The notes under the pieces are model-generated. The model was not told where the DNA came from and made no database searches. It worked only from the letters and a program-made list of their open reading frames with translations. This document shows positions 10,876-20,920 of a stretch of 64,000 nt of DNA, piece after piece; the first letter of the stretch is position 1; each line of letters opens with the position of its first letter. The translations under genes and the position numbers were made by a program. Source of the stretch: Nannochloropsis oceanica. Taxonomy: Eukaryota; Sar; Eustigmatophyceae; Eustigmatales; Monodopsidaceae. Location of the stretch: positions 124,001 through 188,000 of the forward strand of contig CP038111.1 of NCBI GenBank assembly GCA_004519485.1, read 5' to 3'.

Positions 10876-12039
10876 AGAGCAAGGGAAGGGAGGTAGGACT
10901 GGTAGGTGTAAAGATATCATTTATTTTGTTGGTCCTGTCCTGTCTAGGTATTTATGCCCAGTCCGTTCTACGTGGTCTGTCTGGCGACGCCTTACGTGCA
11001 ATACATGATAGTAGTAGCAGCAGCAGCCGTAGCAGCGGCGGGAAGTCTCAGTCAAAAAACGTGAAGTGAGGAAAGAAAAAGGAAGAAATCAACGTCAGAC
11101 GATTACTGAAGAAGGAGAAAAGAAGAAGGAGCTCCTTGGCCTTTTCTGCTGTCGCTGCTGTGGCTCCCCCTGGCCGCCCAACCGTCTGCCTAATCCGAAG
11201 AGGTGTGCGAAGAGAAAAGCTCGGGTGCGCTCGCGGCCTGAAAGCGTCTCGCTGCTGCTACCCCTTCCACATCCTTGTGCGTCGCTCACGTTGCCGCTGC
11301 CGTCGCACTTTCGTTGACGGTCCTTGAGGGGCACCCAATGAAATCACTCGGCCTGCTGGTGCTGCGGCTGCCGCTGGTGTCGCTGCTGGTGCTGCTCCTC
11401 CCTCGTTGCTGTCGGTGTCACCGCTGTCGATGTCTACCGCGCTGGGATAGCCGGCTTCCTTGCCGTTTAGTGCGTCGGAGTTGGTGACACTCCCTTGGTC
11501 GTCCTGGCTGCTGCCTCGGCCGCCGCACTGATCCTCGCTGTCGCTGCTGCTGTCGCTGCTGCTGTCGCTGTCGCAACCGCAATGAGCGTTGTCGCTGCCC
11601 GTGTGGCTCCCCGGTACCTCACTGACAGTATGGCTTGACTCTTCCCCTTGGCTGCTCTCCCCCACACCCACGTGTCAGTGCTGGGTGATAGAAGACCTTC
11701 GTTGCAACCTGTCCTTCCAGGATGGCTCGATGGTGCCCCAATCTTGATATCCTCGGGAGGGTACGGAGCGCGGCAGCTGGCTGCAACATCGCTTCACACG
11801 AAGCCACACTAACTCGTACTCACACTCACAACCCATCCTTGGTACCAACAGACCACCACACAGACGATCGAAAATAATGCTACACCTCCATCCTGCCTGT
11901 CTTCCTCTCAGCTCATGGCAAATTAAGAGCAAAACCTAACAAGATACCCGCGTACACACCTCAGCCCCTCATTCAGCCCACCTATCATCATACACTACAC
12001 ACACAGGCGCGATCGGCCCGACCCGACAAATAAGGGTAA
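10876..12039. other. Intergenic region upstream of the tyrosyl-tRNA synthetase
   Basis: This holds the 3' end of the Tic40-like gene, a CAG/CGG-rich patch near 11010-11040, the possible minus-strand gene at 11258-11671, and the promoter of the next gene. From about 11810 to 12010 it is rich in ACAC and CACTCAC. Nothing else is supported. Confidence 0.45.
11258..11671 (-). CDS. Possible acidic Ser/Asp-rich small protein
   Basis: A 137-residue frame begins with ATG and encodes a Ser/Asp/Glu-rich segment with an SDSSSDSSSDSED core, then an Ala/Pro-rich segment and a basic tail (VRRQRQRERR). It has no recognisable domain. It would be convergent with the Tic40-like gene and divergent from tyrS, which suits this compact layout, but low-complexity frames arise easily from GCTGTC repeats such as those at 11535-11580. 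It may be a real disordered protein, one exon of a larger gene, or chance. Confidence 0.3.
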   Translation of the reverse strand: MGVGESSQGEESSHTVSEVPGSHTGSDNAHCGCDSDSSSDSSSDSEDQCGGRGSSQDDQGSVTNSDALNGKEAGYPSAVDIDSGDTDSNEGGAAPAATPAAAAAPAGRVISLGAPQGPSTKVRRQRQRERRTRMWKG

Positions 12040-13644
12040 ATGAAGAAGGAGAGAAGGTCCTTGGTAGGGCACACGCAGCAGACCGAGTTGTCTTTTCTTT
12101 CCTTACTACCACAGCGAACACGAACGTCATCGTCATCCACCTCGTTCCGCTCTCACTGCGGCTCCGTGCTTGCCATCTTCATGCTCTTTCTCGCCTTTGC
12201 CCGCAAGACTACGACTGCCTGGCGAATCCCCTTATCCTACTCATCTTCCCTGTCCAGCACTATCCGTTGGGCAACCGCCTTGTCCGACAAATCTCTTACA
12301 CCCTCAAGACGCACTATTACAATCCTAAGCAGCATTCCCGCCCCCGAGACGGATATCTCCGCCCAAGGCCAAGTATTACCGACAAGTTTCAAATCCACGT
12401 TCCTCCAAACACTGAGTACGCGAGGCTACATCCATCAGTGCACGGATTTCAAAGCCTTGGACGAGGCGTGTGCGGCAGGGGAACCTATCGCGGCTTACCT
12501 AGGATTTGATGCCACTGCCCCCAGCCTTCACGTGGGCAGCTTGCTTCAAATCATGATCCTACGACATCTGCAGAAATCGGGGCATAAACCCTTGGTTCTC
12601 ATGGGAGGGGGAACGACCAAGGTGGGGGACCCATCCGGGAAGGACGAGGCGAGGAAGCTGATGACCTATGAGGTGATTCAGAGAAATATCGACTCCATCT
12701 CTGCGGTCTTTCGCCAATTTTTGAAGTTTGGGGAGGGGCCGACGGAGGCACTGTTGGTGAACAACGACGATTGGCTGTCATCGATTCGGTATCTTGACTT
12801 TTTGAGGGACTACGGACAGCACTTCACGATCAATCGGATGTTGAATTTTGATAGTGTAAAGGTGAGGTTGGAGAGGGAGAGTCCTCTGTCTTTCCTCGAG
12901 TTCAATTACATGATCTTGCAGGCGTACGACTTTTTGGAATTGTCAAGACGATTCAATGCTAGATTGCAGTTAGGCGGGTCAGACCAGTGGGGAAACATCA
13001 TTAATGGGGTGGAGCTGGCGAGGAAGGTGGATGGGAAGCATTTGTTTGGGCTGACGGCCCCCTTGATGACCACGTCGGATGGGAAGAAGATGGGGAAGAC
13101 CGCGAGCGGAGCAGTCTGGCTGAAGAAAGAGTTGTTGAGTGAGTATGAGTATTGGCAGTTTTGGCGGAACACGAACGACGCGGACGTGACGCGTTTTCTG
13201 AAATTGTTTACCGAGATGCCTTTAGACAAGATTGAGGAGCTTGCACGATTGGAGGGAGCCAGGATCAATGAAGCAAAGGTGATTCTGGCGGACGAGGCGA
13301 CCAAATTGCTGCATGGAGAGGAATGTTTGTCTGAGATTCATGCAACAGTCGCCAATTTATTCTCAGGCGGTGGCTCGGATAGCACGGAGGCCTTGCCGCG
13401 GGTGGTGGTGGGAAAGGCCGAGCTGGGCGACGCAGGCATGCAAGTGGCGGAATTATTTGTGCGTCTTGAGATGTCCAAGTCCAAAGCGGAGGCCCGAAGG
13501 CTTATTAAGGGAGGAGGGGCACGGTTGAATGGGGAGGCGATCAAGGATGAGACCTTTGTAGTGACAGCAGCCAGCTTTATCAAGCCGGAAATTATGCTGA
13601 GCGCGGGCAAGAAAAAGCATGGGATTGTGGAGCTCAGTAATTGA
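12040..13644 (+). CDS. tyrS: Tyrosyl-tRNA synthetase, bacterial type, organellar
   Basis: A single-exon protein of 534 residues. From about residue 120 it is a bacterial-type class I TyrRS: the HIGH-like signature PSLHVGSLL lies at residues 160-168, GGSDQWGNI (tyrosine and ATP site) near 315, and the KMSKS-like loop GKKMGKT near 348-354. The last 90 residues form an S4-like tRNA-binding domain (EMSKSKAEARRLIKGGGARLNG). The enzyme charges tRNA-Tyr for organellar translation. The first 118 residues are a Ser/Thr/Arg-rich presequence. A second ATG at 12181 would start a hydrophobic segment (MLFLAFA), so two targeting forms may be made. The bacterial type and presequence exclude a cytosolic role; the choice between plastid, mitochondrion or both is open. 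Confidence 0.93.
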   Translation: MKKERRSLVGHTQQTELSFLSLLPQRTRTSSSSTSFRSHCGSVLAIFMLFLAFARKTTTAWRIPLSYSSSLSSTIRWATALSDKSLTPSRRTITILSSIPAPETDISAQGQVLPTSFKSTFLQTLSTRGYIHQCTDFKALDEACAAGEPIAAYLGFDATAPSLHVGSLLQIMILRHLQKSGHKPLVLMGGGTTKVGDPSGKDEARKLMTYEVIQRNIDSISAVFRQFLKFGEGPTEALLVNNDDWLSSIRYLDFLRDYGQHFTINRMLNFDSVKVRLERESPLSFLEFNYMILQAYDFLELSRRFNARLQLGGSDQWGNIINGVELARKVDGKHLFGLTAPLMTTSDGKKMGKTASGAVWLKKELLSEYEYWQFWRNTNDADVTRFLKLFTEMPLDKIEELARLEGARINEAKVILADEATKLLHGEECLSEIHATVANLFSGGGSDSTEALPRVVVGKAELGDAGMQVAELFVRLEMSKSKAEARRLIKGGGARLNGEAIKDETFVVTAASFIKPEIMLSAGKKKHGIVELSN

Positions 13645-13871
13645 TGAATGGAAAAGACATTGAGAGTTGGTTGATAAGGTAAAAATAAAGCTACACTTAT
13701 GCGACTGCTGCTGAGGTCTTGCGTCGGCGCGCTTCATTTTTTGAGTAGTTCTGCCTCTGCCTCTGCCGTTCCTACATCCCTCTAGAACTATCGCATGCAA
13801 CCTGCGTCCTCTAGGACTTACATACGAGGGGGAGCCTTCCAACAAGAAATTGTTGCACATTCACCCCTTAT

Positions 13872-14954
13872 TCATTGTCCGAGTATTACTAGCGACTTTG
13901 ACAGGTTTTTTGACCAGGCAAAGTCCCCGGACGGCCTACACAGGGCCAGGAGGAGGGGGGGAAGGAGGATAAAAGAGGAGGTCAGCGGGAACGCTACACA
14001 TAGAGTGTCCGCATATCTTGCCGCGGTTGACCAAACCGCAGATCATGGGGACGAGCTTCCCCACGGACCATACTCCTGTACACCCGCAGGATGTTACGTG
14101 CCCCATTGCCGTCCCGAGACACGTACTGCAACACCTCATTCACCAGGAGTGATCCTCGTACGACAATCTCGGACGTGCTCCGAATCTGTCGCTCCAGGGT
14201 TTCTAGCAGGACAGTTTTCACTGTCGGATGCCAACCTGGCGCCAGTTGCTTGGACAGACAACACTTTACACATTGCATCTCCAGTGTTTCCTGCAGCTCC
14301 TTCCGCTCGGCCACATCCGGTCGTGTGGCTTTAGCAGTCTCGGTTGACGGGGACGTTTCTGTGATTTGAGGAGGGGGGGGGGGGAAGGGGGGGGAAATAG
14401 AGAGGAAGTTTGACAGCTCTAATGGAGGGTGTGGTGCTATCCTTGGCACAATGGCAAAATGTAAGTTGCAGTCGCGGTGAATGGGTGGGTAGGAAGGAGG
14501 GAAGGAAAGGAGGGGGGGGGGGGGGTAGGTGGGTGCGGCGGCACTAAACAAAACAGCCGCGTGCCACGCACGCCTGCCTCGGCGCCCTCCTGTCCCTTTG
14601 GTGTGGCCACGATACTGTCGTTCACCTCCAGGCTGACGCGCGGGTGGATCAGCTGTGGATGTGTGGTATGTGGCGCGGTGAATGGGTGGGTAGGAAGGAG
14701 GGAAGGGGGGGGGGGGGGGATAGGTGGGTGCGGCGGCAGTAAACAAAACGGCGGCAGTAAACAAAACGGCCGCGTGCCACGCACGCTTGCCTCGGTTCTT
14801 GGGAGGAGGGGAAAACATTCTACTGCACCTGGTAATCTACCATCATGGTAGTGTAGCAGCTGTTGTCCAACATGTAACAACTGGCCTGGACTAGCCTGAA
14901 GCCAATGCCCAAATACGATACCTCGTCCCAGAATGTCACAAAAAGCTTGTCAAA
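13872..14954 (-). CDS. Unassigned multi-exon gene, incompletely resolved
   Basis: Several minus-strand segments look coding and carry splice-like borders. Exon X, 14954-14829, follows a T/A-rich AATAG acceptor and encodes 42 residues (core DEVSYLGIGFRLVQASCYML) up to CAG/GTGCAG. Exon Y, 14652-14572, encodes 27 residues (LIHPRVSLEVNDSIVATPKG) between CCACAG and GTGCGT, in the same phase 0. Exon Z, from about 14340 to 13994, encodes a helical, Leu-rich segment including VAERKELQETLEMQCVKCCL and SLLVNEVLQYVSRDGNGARN. A last short exon may end at 13872. The 5' exons were not found and the Y-to-Z junction is uncertain. No family is recognised. It could be a real gene with missing ends or a decaying copy. 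Confidence 0.4.
14474..14582. repeat. Direct repeat, copy A
   Basis: About 109 bases, from GCGGTGAATGGGTGGGTAGG through a poly-G run and GTGGGTGCGGCGGCA to GTGCCACGCACGCCTGCCTC. It is nearly identical to copy B and shares its orientation. The copies start 201 bases apart and differ mainly in the poly-G length and an extra 18-base unit in copy B. Copy A overlaps the 5' part of the intron proposed after exon Y. Confidence 0.9.
14675..14795. repeat. Direct repeat, copy B
   Basis: About 121 bases, the partner of copy A. It contains a run of about 14 G and a tandem doubling of an 18-base unit (GGCGGCAGTAAACAAAAC). It lies in the intron proposed between exons X and Y of the unassigned gene, so the 81-base exon Y is flanked on both sides by this repeat. 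Confidence 0.9.
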
Positions 14955-15082
14955 CTATTTTTTTGTAAAAAAAGAAGGGTAGAGTCAACGAATGCACTTT
15001 TCTTGGGGGGAGCTCGGCGATTCGTTCGGATTTGGGGCGGGATGTGCTCACATTATCTGACGCACAGGCCAGATTTCATGCC

Positions 15083-15166
15083 ATGCTTTGTTTCTGCATG
15101 GCTTTCATCCACGGCCGTGTATATATGCTTTGTTTCTGCTTGGCTGTCATCCAAGACCGTATACGT
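15083..15166. repeat. 42-base tandem duplication
   Basis: Two adjacent 42-base units begin ATGCTTTGTTTCTGC and continue (A/T)TGGCT(T/G)TCATCCA. They differ at several positions, so the duplication is not recent. Confidence 0.85.
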
Positions 15167-15414
15167 GGGTTGTTGACTCAAAAGACGACGGGACTTTCCT
15201 TTCTAGGACTTTCGGGTAGCGCCTGCCTTGCCGAGGGCGCACATACCACCCAACGGAAAAGCAGATGCACGCACGCGCTGGAATCACCGAAAGATTCGAC
15301 AACTTCGAGCCTGGCCTTTCCGTTCTCCCCAAGGGATCCTGAGAATGTGCGGACAGAAAAGCAAGATACCCTCTTTTGCGTCCAATTTTATAGTTGCTAT
15401 CATGCTAAAATGAT

Positions 15415-15441
15415 CACCAGGCAATTAATCATTGCCTGGTG
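15415..15441. repeat. Perfect 11-bp inverted repeat (hairpin)
   Basis: CACCAGGCAAT at 15415-15425 and ATTGCCTGGTG at 15431-15441 are exact reverse complements around a 5-base TAATC loop. It lies 25 bases before a second, longer hairpin. Confidence 0.9.
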
Positions 15442-15466
15442 TACCTTTTGGTATATTTCCAACACA

Positions 15467-15502
15467 TGGTATGTGCCCGTTCCTTCCAACGGGCACATAC
15501 CA
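15467..15502. repeat. Perfect 15-bp inverted repeat (hairpin)
   Basis: TGGTATGTGCCCGTT at 15467-15481 and AACGGGCACATACCA at 15488-15502 are exact reverse complements around CCTTCC. The stem is too long and perfect to expect by chance in this window. No T-run follows, and eukaryotic genes do not use intrinsic terminators. Confidence 0.92.
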
Positions 15503-15779
15503 AAATATTCATGGTTTTCACCTTTGTATTTTTCCCAAGCACCACCCCGCGACTTGACCTGTCCCACAAAAGATGAAGAAGAATCAGGTCTACATATTTC
15601 AGTACGTGACTTGGTGTGTATTTTTCCTCCGTGTTGTGCATTTGGCGTTCCCAAGTAATTTCTTCCCAGGTGGTCGTCGCCTCATATTTTTTCTATCTTG
15701 ATTTTCCCTGACAAGTCTGAGCCGTTGACTGCCAGGGAGGGTTTCCGCGTTCACGTTTACATCAATTTTGGTGGGCGAC

Positions 15780-16250
15780 AAAGAAGGAAGAAGAAGGGAG
15801 AATGACAATGCAATATAGAAGAAGGAGAAGAAGATTCGACCAAGAGAAAGATAGGAGGAAAAGAACAGGACGAATAAAAAGAGAAAGATATGAAGAAGAA
15901 AATAAGAAGAGGAGAATGAGGAAAGGTGCAAAATTTAGGAGAAAAGAATAAAGAGAAGAGAAAGAATAGGGAAAAAAGGTAAGAAGAAAAGAGGAACAAG
16001 AGGAAGAAGAAGAAGAAGAGTAGTTAGGAAGAAGAATAAAAAGAGTTGTTAGGATGATGATGAAGAAGAAGAAGAGTTAGGAAGAAGAAAAAGAAGAAGA
16101 AGAAGAAGAAGAAGAAGAACAAGATGAGAAGGAGGATGAGAGAAGTCAAGTGAGAGGAAGAAGACAAAGACGGGATCGAGGGAAGAACGGGATGGGGGGA
16201 TGGGAGAGATAGCAACCACGAAGAAGGAAGGAGGGAAGGCTCAAAAGAAG
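15780..16250. repeat. Purine-rich low-complexity tract
   Basis: Nearly 500 bases are dominated by GAAGAAGAA, GAGGAAAAG and related purine triplets, with an almost pure (GAA)n core at about 16080-16120. The opposite strand is TTC-rich and gives long but meaningless Ser/Phe/Leu frames. Confidence 0.85.
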
Positions 16251-16856
16251 GAATGAAATGTAAGTCTCAGCGAAAAAGATCCTAGTAGGCATTCTCTACC
16301 GTCCGTAGACTTTTGATGTCCTTGAGATCAGGATAATCCACCCGCATTGACTCTAACTTGCTTATGGTGAAGTGTCAAGGCAAACGCGAAATTAAAAGGA
16401 TGAAAATTGATTTAGTGTAAATCAAACAAAAAAGAACGACCGGTCCTGTCTTTTTCATTCTTCAGACTTTCTCGAAGCTAACCTCCTCCCTCCCTTCTCC
16501 TCCTATTCCCTTTTTATTTCCGTTGCCCCATCTTCTGACGCCTTCAGCTCTCGTATCTCATCCTCCCCTCTCTCTCTTTCGTTCTTTTGCTGTAAGAAAT
16601 TGGAAGAAAGATAGAAAGATGAAGCTTTTAGTATGTACATGATTTTATTGCTCCCGTAGTGCTGCGAACTTTTATTCACTGACCCCGAGTGAGTCACAAA
16701 GATGAAATGATGGCATGATTTGTCGCATTAAATTTGAAGGCAATCAATTTCTAATTTCGAAGGGTACAGGTACACTCCCACGGCTTACGTTGGAAACGTA
16801 GAAGTGCTGAGACACACAACTTACCAAAAAATGTCTTGGACTCCAGAGTACATTTT

Positions 16857-17246
16857 TTACACACAACCGAAGAGACGTGTGCACCTGCGTGCCTCTCTAC
16901 ACGATAAAACTGAGATTTTGGCGTGGTATACAAGTTCACCTCCAAGGACGACCGGTAGCTCTTCCGCACAGACCGTGCGGGCTTTTACCGCATCAGGGCC
17001 CATGTCAGGCAAGTAGCGTGGTCCCCACACATAGAGATATCCATCCTGGTCCAGGCCAAAAGTCTGCTGTCCGTCAATTTCTGCGCCTGGTGCCACAGTA
17101 CAAGCAGGTGCTAGCTCGTTGTTGGCTGTGATCATCTTTCCGTTATTTGTCGATACGGTCGCCAGGTTGGTCGTAGCGTAGTCACCGGCCAAATTGTTTT
17201 CAAGCACGATGGCTCCCCTCAGTATACGCGGGCTCTCATTTCCCAT
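16857..17246 (-). CDS. Hypothetical protein
   Basis: A 129-residue frame begins MGNESPRILRGAIVLENNLA and keeps a balanced, globular-looking composition to about residue 110 (DGQQTFGLDQDGYLYVWGPR, LPVVLGGELVYHAKISVL). The last 18 residues are Cys/Arg-rich and may be read-through into an intron. I recognise no family. It is divergent from the PX-GOLD gene with a spacer of about 380 bases, a typical arrangement here. The start is the first ATG in the frame; further exons on either side are possible. Confidence 0.5.
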   Translation of the reverse strand: MGNESPRILRGAIVLENNLAGDYATTNLATVSTNNGKMITANNELAPACTVAPGAEIDGQQTFGLDQDGYLYVWGPRYLPDMGPDAVKARTVCAEELPVVLGGELVYHAKISVLSCREARRCTRLFGCV

Positions 17247-17627
17247 GATGATTGTCTTAGACGCAGAAAAGACAGAGAGGAATACATTTCCGCCACCCTC
17301 GTCCAGTGCTCATGCTGTGTCATGATGTGCGGATTGAACGTGCATTTGGATTCCGGTAAAAGAGAAGGAAAAAAAAGTGAGTGGAGTAGGGTGGGGAGGT
17401 TGGATGGAATTTGAAACGACACGTCGCACTTACCCCCAATTGTCAATGCACCCACGGTGACTTAAACCTTTTCCCTCCACCTACCACAAGCACAGGTGAT
17501 TTACGAGACATCCAGCCGACTCAAGGACCTGAAGCTTTCCCGGGGCGCTGCGGGAACAGGAACGTGAAGGGCAGGAGGAGGAGGAAGCAGACTAGCAAGA
17601 CTGCCCCATCTCGATTGAAGACTTGTC

Positions 17628-20600
17628 ATGTTTGACATTGAGCTGAGCCTGACAGGGAGCAGCTCGCACACCATCATCTTGCGGAGGGATTATCAAGAAT
17701 TTCGGGTGCTGCACTTGGCCTTGACCAACCTCTTGACGAGTAGCAAGGTACGAGGCTCGTGCAGACGCCGCACATCAAAGCATGTTTTTAGGTTTGTCTG
17801 TATGGGAGAGAAACCCTCGAAGCTGCATGACTGCTCTGATTCCGCAGTGGGCATGGCAGATGATGCGACTGCGGACATATTAATTATCTTGGCTCTGGAG
17901 CCGCGCTGATGACCCTTTCCCCTTCCCCTTCTTTTCATCTTCCCAATCAACAGAAGGATGTGACACTGCCCACCCTCCCTCAATACTCCGAGGGCTCCAC
18001 AGACTCACAAATGGCTGAGAGTCTCACTACCTACTTGTATGAGCTCATGGCCTTACCTGACGTGACAGCCTCGCATCAATTTCTCTCCTTGCTCAACGAC
18101 CACGACGGCGCCGGCGGAGCCGAGTCCTCCGGCATGGTCCCCGAGAATGCTGTCGACTTCCTCTTACAGCCCTGCTCCTTCACCTCCCTGTACGTGCCCC
18201 GCCGCGCCAAACACGAGGAAGAGGTCGAGGTTCCTGCAGGCTCGACTGTCCTATGGCGCTTCTTTGTTGCCGACGACCTCGACATTCAGTTCAAAGCCAC
18301 CTTCCGACCACACCCATCCGCTGCTACTGCTTCTGCGGCTACTGCTGCCACTCCAACAGACGACACCAGCCTTTCTCCCCTCTTTTCGTCCCCTTTTCTC
18401 GAAACCCCTTCTATGGAGACTCTCATGGAAGGTCGCTTTCCGCCCTGTGAACATGCGACTGCTCCTCCCAGCCCGACCAAACCAGGAGGAGGAGGAGGGG
18501 GACCTGACTACGTTCAAGGTTCCTACACGTCCCTTCCCACCTCCCACGGGGGTATTTGCAGCTTAAGCTGGGACAACGGCTATTCTCGTTTGCGTGGCAA
18601 ACAATTGCAGTATGTGTTGCAGGTCGTGAGGGAGGAAGCGATGCAAGCAGCAGTAGAAGCAGCTGAGGAGCTCTCGCGTGCCTCGAGTCGGACTCGAAAT
18701 TTGATCACCTCAAGGATCCAGACAGGGGAGGGAGAAAAAGAAAAGAGTGTGATTGTGACCGTCACCCCTGTGGCCCGCCCGACGATAGATTCGGCAGAGT
18801 CGTTCTCGTCGCCTTGGAGGGAGGAGGGAGGAGGAAGAGGAAGATGTGAGATTGAGGAGACGAAGGAGAGGATCGTCGCGGGAGGGAGAGGAGGGCTCGA
18901 CATTTTGTCAGCATCTTCTACGTCGTCTCTCTCGGATCTTGACCAGGCCTTGGAGGCTGCGGGGGTGGCGGGGGAGGACAATGGAAGTGGGAGCAGCAGC
19001 AGGAGTAGTAGCAGAAGCAGCAAAGGTGGTAGCAATAATAAGAGTGGAGGAGGCAGCGTGGGCGAAGGGGTGAGCGCGGCGCCCAGGGAAGCAGGAGCTG
19101 GGGGAGGTGGAGGAAGGGTGCGACGGTCTTCATTAGGTGTGATGTGGGACTACTTGTACAGCAGTAAGGAGGACGGCAAGGGGGAGGAAGCAGGTGCAGT
19201 CGGCCAGCAGCAGCAGCAGCAGCATATCCCCCAGGCGGACTTCGAGCGTGTGGTAGGGCTGATGGAGAGGCTGGAGGACGAGTTGGCCCATATGACCGCC
19301 AAGAAGGAGCAGGCCGAGGCAGAAGCTGTGATCGCCCTTGCCAAGCAAAGGCGGTGGTCCATCGAGAAAGAGAAGTTCGAACGGAAAATGCACGAGGCGT
19401 TGGCCAAGGTCGAAGCGGCGGGGGAGCAGATCAAGGCCATGCAGGGGGAAAAAGCGGGGTTGGAAGTGGTGCTGGGCGCGAAGCAACAGGAGGTGGAGGG
19501 AGCGATGGAGGCGGCAAAGAGGGCGGAGAGAGAGAGGGATGTCCTCAAGGCAGAGAAGCACGTGTGGACCGTGGCTCACTCGGGAGTCCAAGCGGAGTTG
19601 ACCTCCCTGTCGGGGGCGTTGGAAAAAGAACGACAGGCCCACGAAGACACGCGGGCGGCGTGGAAGAAGGCCAAAGAGGCCGCGCACCGCGTCAAGTCGG
19701 AAGTGGAGACGCTTAAGACGAGGCTCGAGGTCAAGGTGGACGAGCGGGCCCTGCAAATCACCCAGGAGGAGCTAGGGAGCGCACGGGCCGAAATACGGGA
19801 TTTGAGTGAGGCCTTGGAGGAGACGGCGGCGGAGAACGACACGTTGAGGGGACAGATAAAGCTTCTCGCGAAGCACGTGAAGAAGCAGAAGCAGGACATG
19901 GCGCTCTCACAGGCGGATTTGAGCCAGGCGCGTATGCAGGTCGCGATCCAGGAGAAGAAGCTGGGGCAGTTAAAAGCAGAGAAGAAGTTGTTGGTAAAAG
20001 AGATCAAGGCCCGTGCTAGCGTGAGTGGTGTTGCTGATGCAGCGGCTGCTTTGAAGGCAACCTCTCCTTCATCTGGTCATATACCGATGGTGACATCTTC
20101 TTTGCCGTCGTCGGTCTCAGAGGTGCTGGGGGAGGATATGAGTGGTGTAGAGGGAGGACAGGACGGGATAAGGATTGGAGAAGCTCAAGCCGTGGGGTTG
20201 GACCTAGAGAGGCAGCCAGCCTCGGAGTCATTGGCAGCGGGAGAGAGAGATGTGACGGAGGTGGCGGAGGCGGGAGAGAAAGAGGTAGAGGAGGTGGCGG
20301 AGGCGGCAGAGAGGGAGGTGGAGAAGGTGGCGGTGAAGGAGGGGAATACCGGAGGTGGAGGGGAGCAAGCAGTAGGGGCAGCTGGAGAGGAGGAAGAGGA
20401 AGAAAAAAAGGAGACATCAGCTGAGCAGCCGGTAGATTCCTCTCCTTCTCCTCTGGCTGTGGTGGAGCCGACCCCTACTTCTACTGACGCACTCTCGCCC
20501 TCCCCCTCGCCCTCCCACTCGCCCTCCCACTCGCCCTCCCACTCGCCATCACCACCCAAACCAACTGCGGCTACCCCTCCTCCAAGGACCAAGGTGCCGC

Positions 20601-20920
20601 TTGCAGCCCCATTCCCCATCCTCAGTCCCCGTAGCGTGCATAGCGATCGCAGCAGCCCCAGCAGGAACAGCAGCAACAACAGCTTCGGCAGTAGCAGCAG
20701 TGTGTTGGATAAGGACGAGCGATACCACCGCTTGTTAAGCCAGTTACGCAACGTGACGGAGCGGCGAAAGCAATTGTTACTGCTTTGCGAGGAAGATCCT
20801 CACAACGAGAACGTCAAACAGCTGGTATCGGACCTTGAGGGGGTCCTGGGTAACCTCAAAATAAAAATGCGGGCCATGGTGGAGGCGGCCGGCGAGTCGG
20901 GTGGGCAACGGAGGAAATAA
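17628..20920 (+). CDS. PX-GOLD-coiled-coil protein
   Basis: Two exons, 17628-17747 and 17954-20920, joined in phase 0, give 1028 residues. Residues 1-90 are most of a PX phosphoinositide-binding domain: FDIELSLTGSS..HTIILRRDYQEFRVLHLAL, the basic RR.Y.EF pattern, then LPTLP and a helical LTTYLYELMALP. Residues about 110-265 look like a GOLD domain with a long insert: VEVPAGSTVLWRFFVADDLD at the start and SWDNGYSRLRGKQLQYVLQV at the end. Residues 470-730 form a long charged coiled coil, followed by a Glu/Ala-rich and then a (SHSP)n region (20500-20560) and a short C-terminal helical segment. PX plus GOLD suggests a peripheral membrane tether or cargo adaptor on endosomes or Golgi. A short PX start suggests an upstream exon, but a stop lies in frame before this ATG. 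Confidence 0.8.

Larger units (their letters stand above)
14955..16856. other. Repeat-rich stretch without a supported gene
   Basis: This 1.9-kb region holds a 42-base tandem duplication, two perfect hairpins (listed separately) and a long purine-rich tract. A plus frame at 15032-15658 is open for 208 codons but runs through the tandem repeat and both hairpins and looks like no protein. Further 5' exons of the unassigned minus gene may lie at its left end. Confidence 0.5.

Noticed and set aside
13795-14334. A plus-strand frame of 179 codons
   Set aside because: It lies opposite the helical minus-strand exon Z, which has better codon and amino-acid balance; the plus reading has no domain.
14370-14719. 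Poly-G runs as sequencing-gap or telomere-like sequence
   Set aside because: The runs are short (about 10-15 G), differ in length and belong to the direct repeats; no TTAGGG-type units are present.
15447-15520. The hairpins as bacterial-type terminators
   Set aside because: The sequence is eukaryotic nuclear DNA, and no gene ends just before them nor does a T-run follow.
15032-15658. A plus-strand frame of 208 codons
   Set aside because: It crosses the 42-base tandem repeat and both perfect hairpins, its composition is not protein-like, and no domain is visible.
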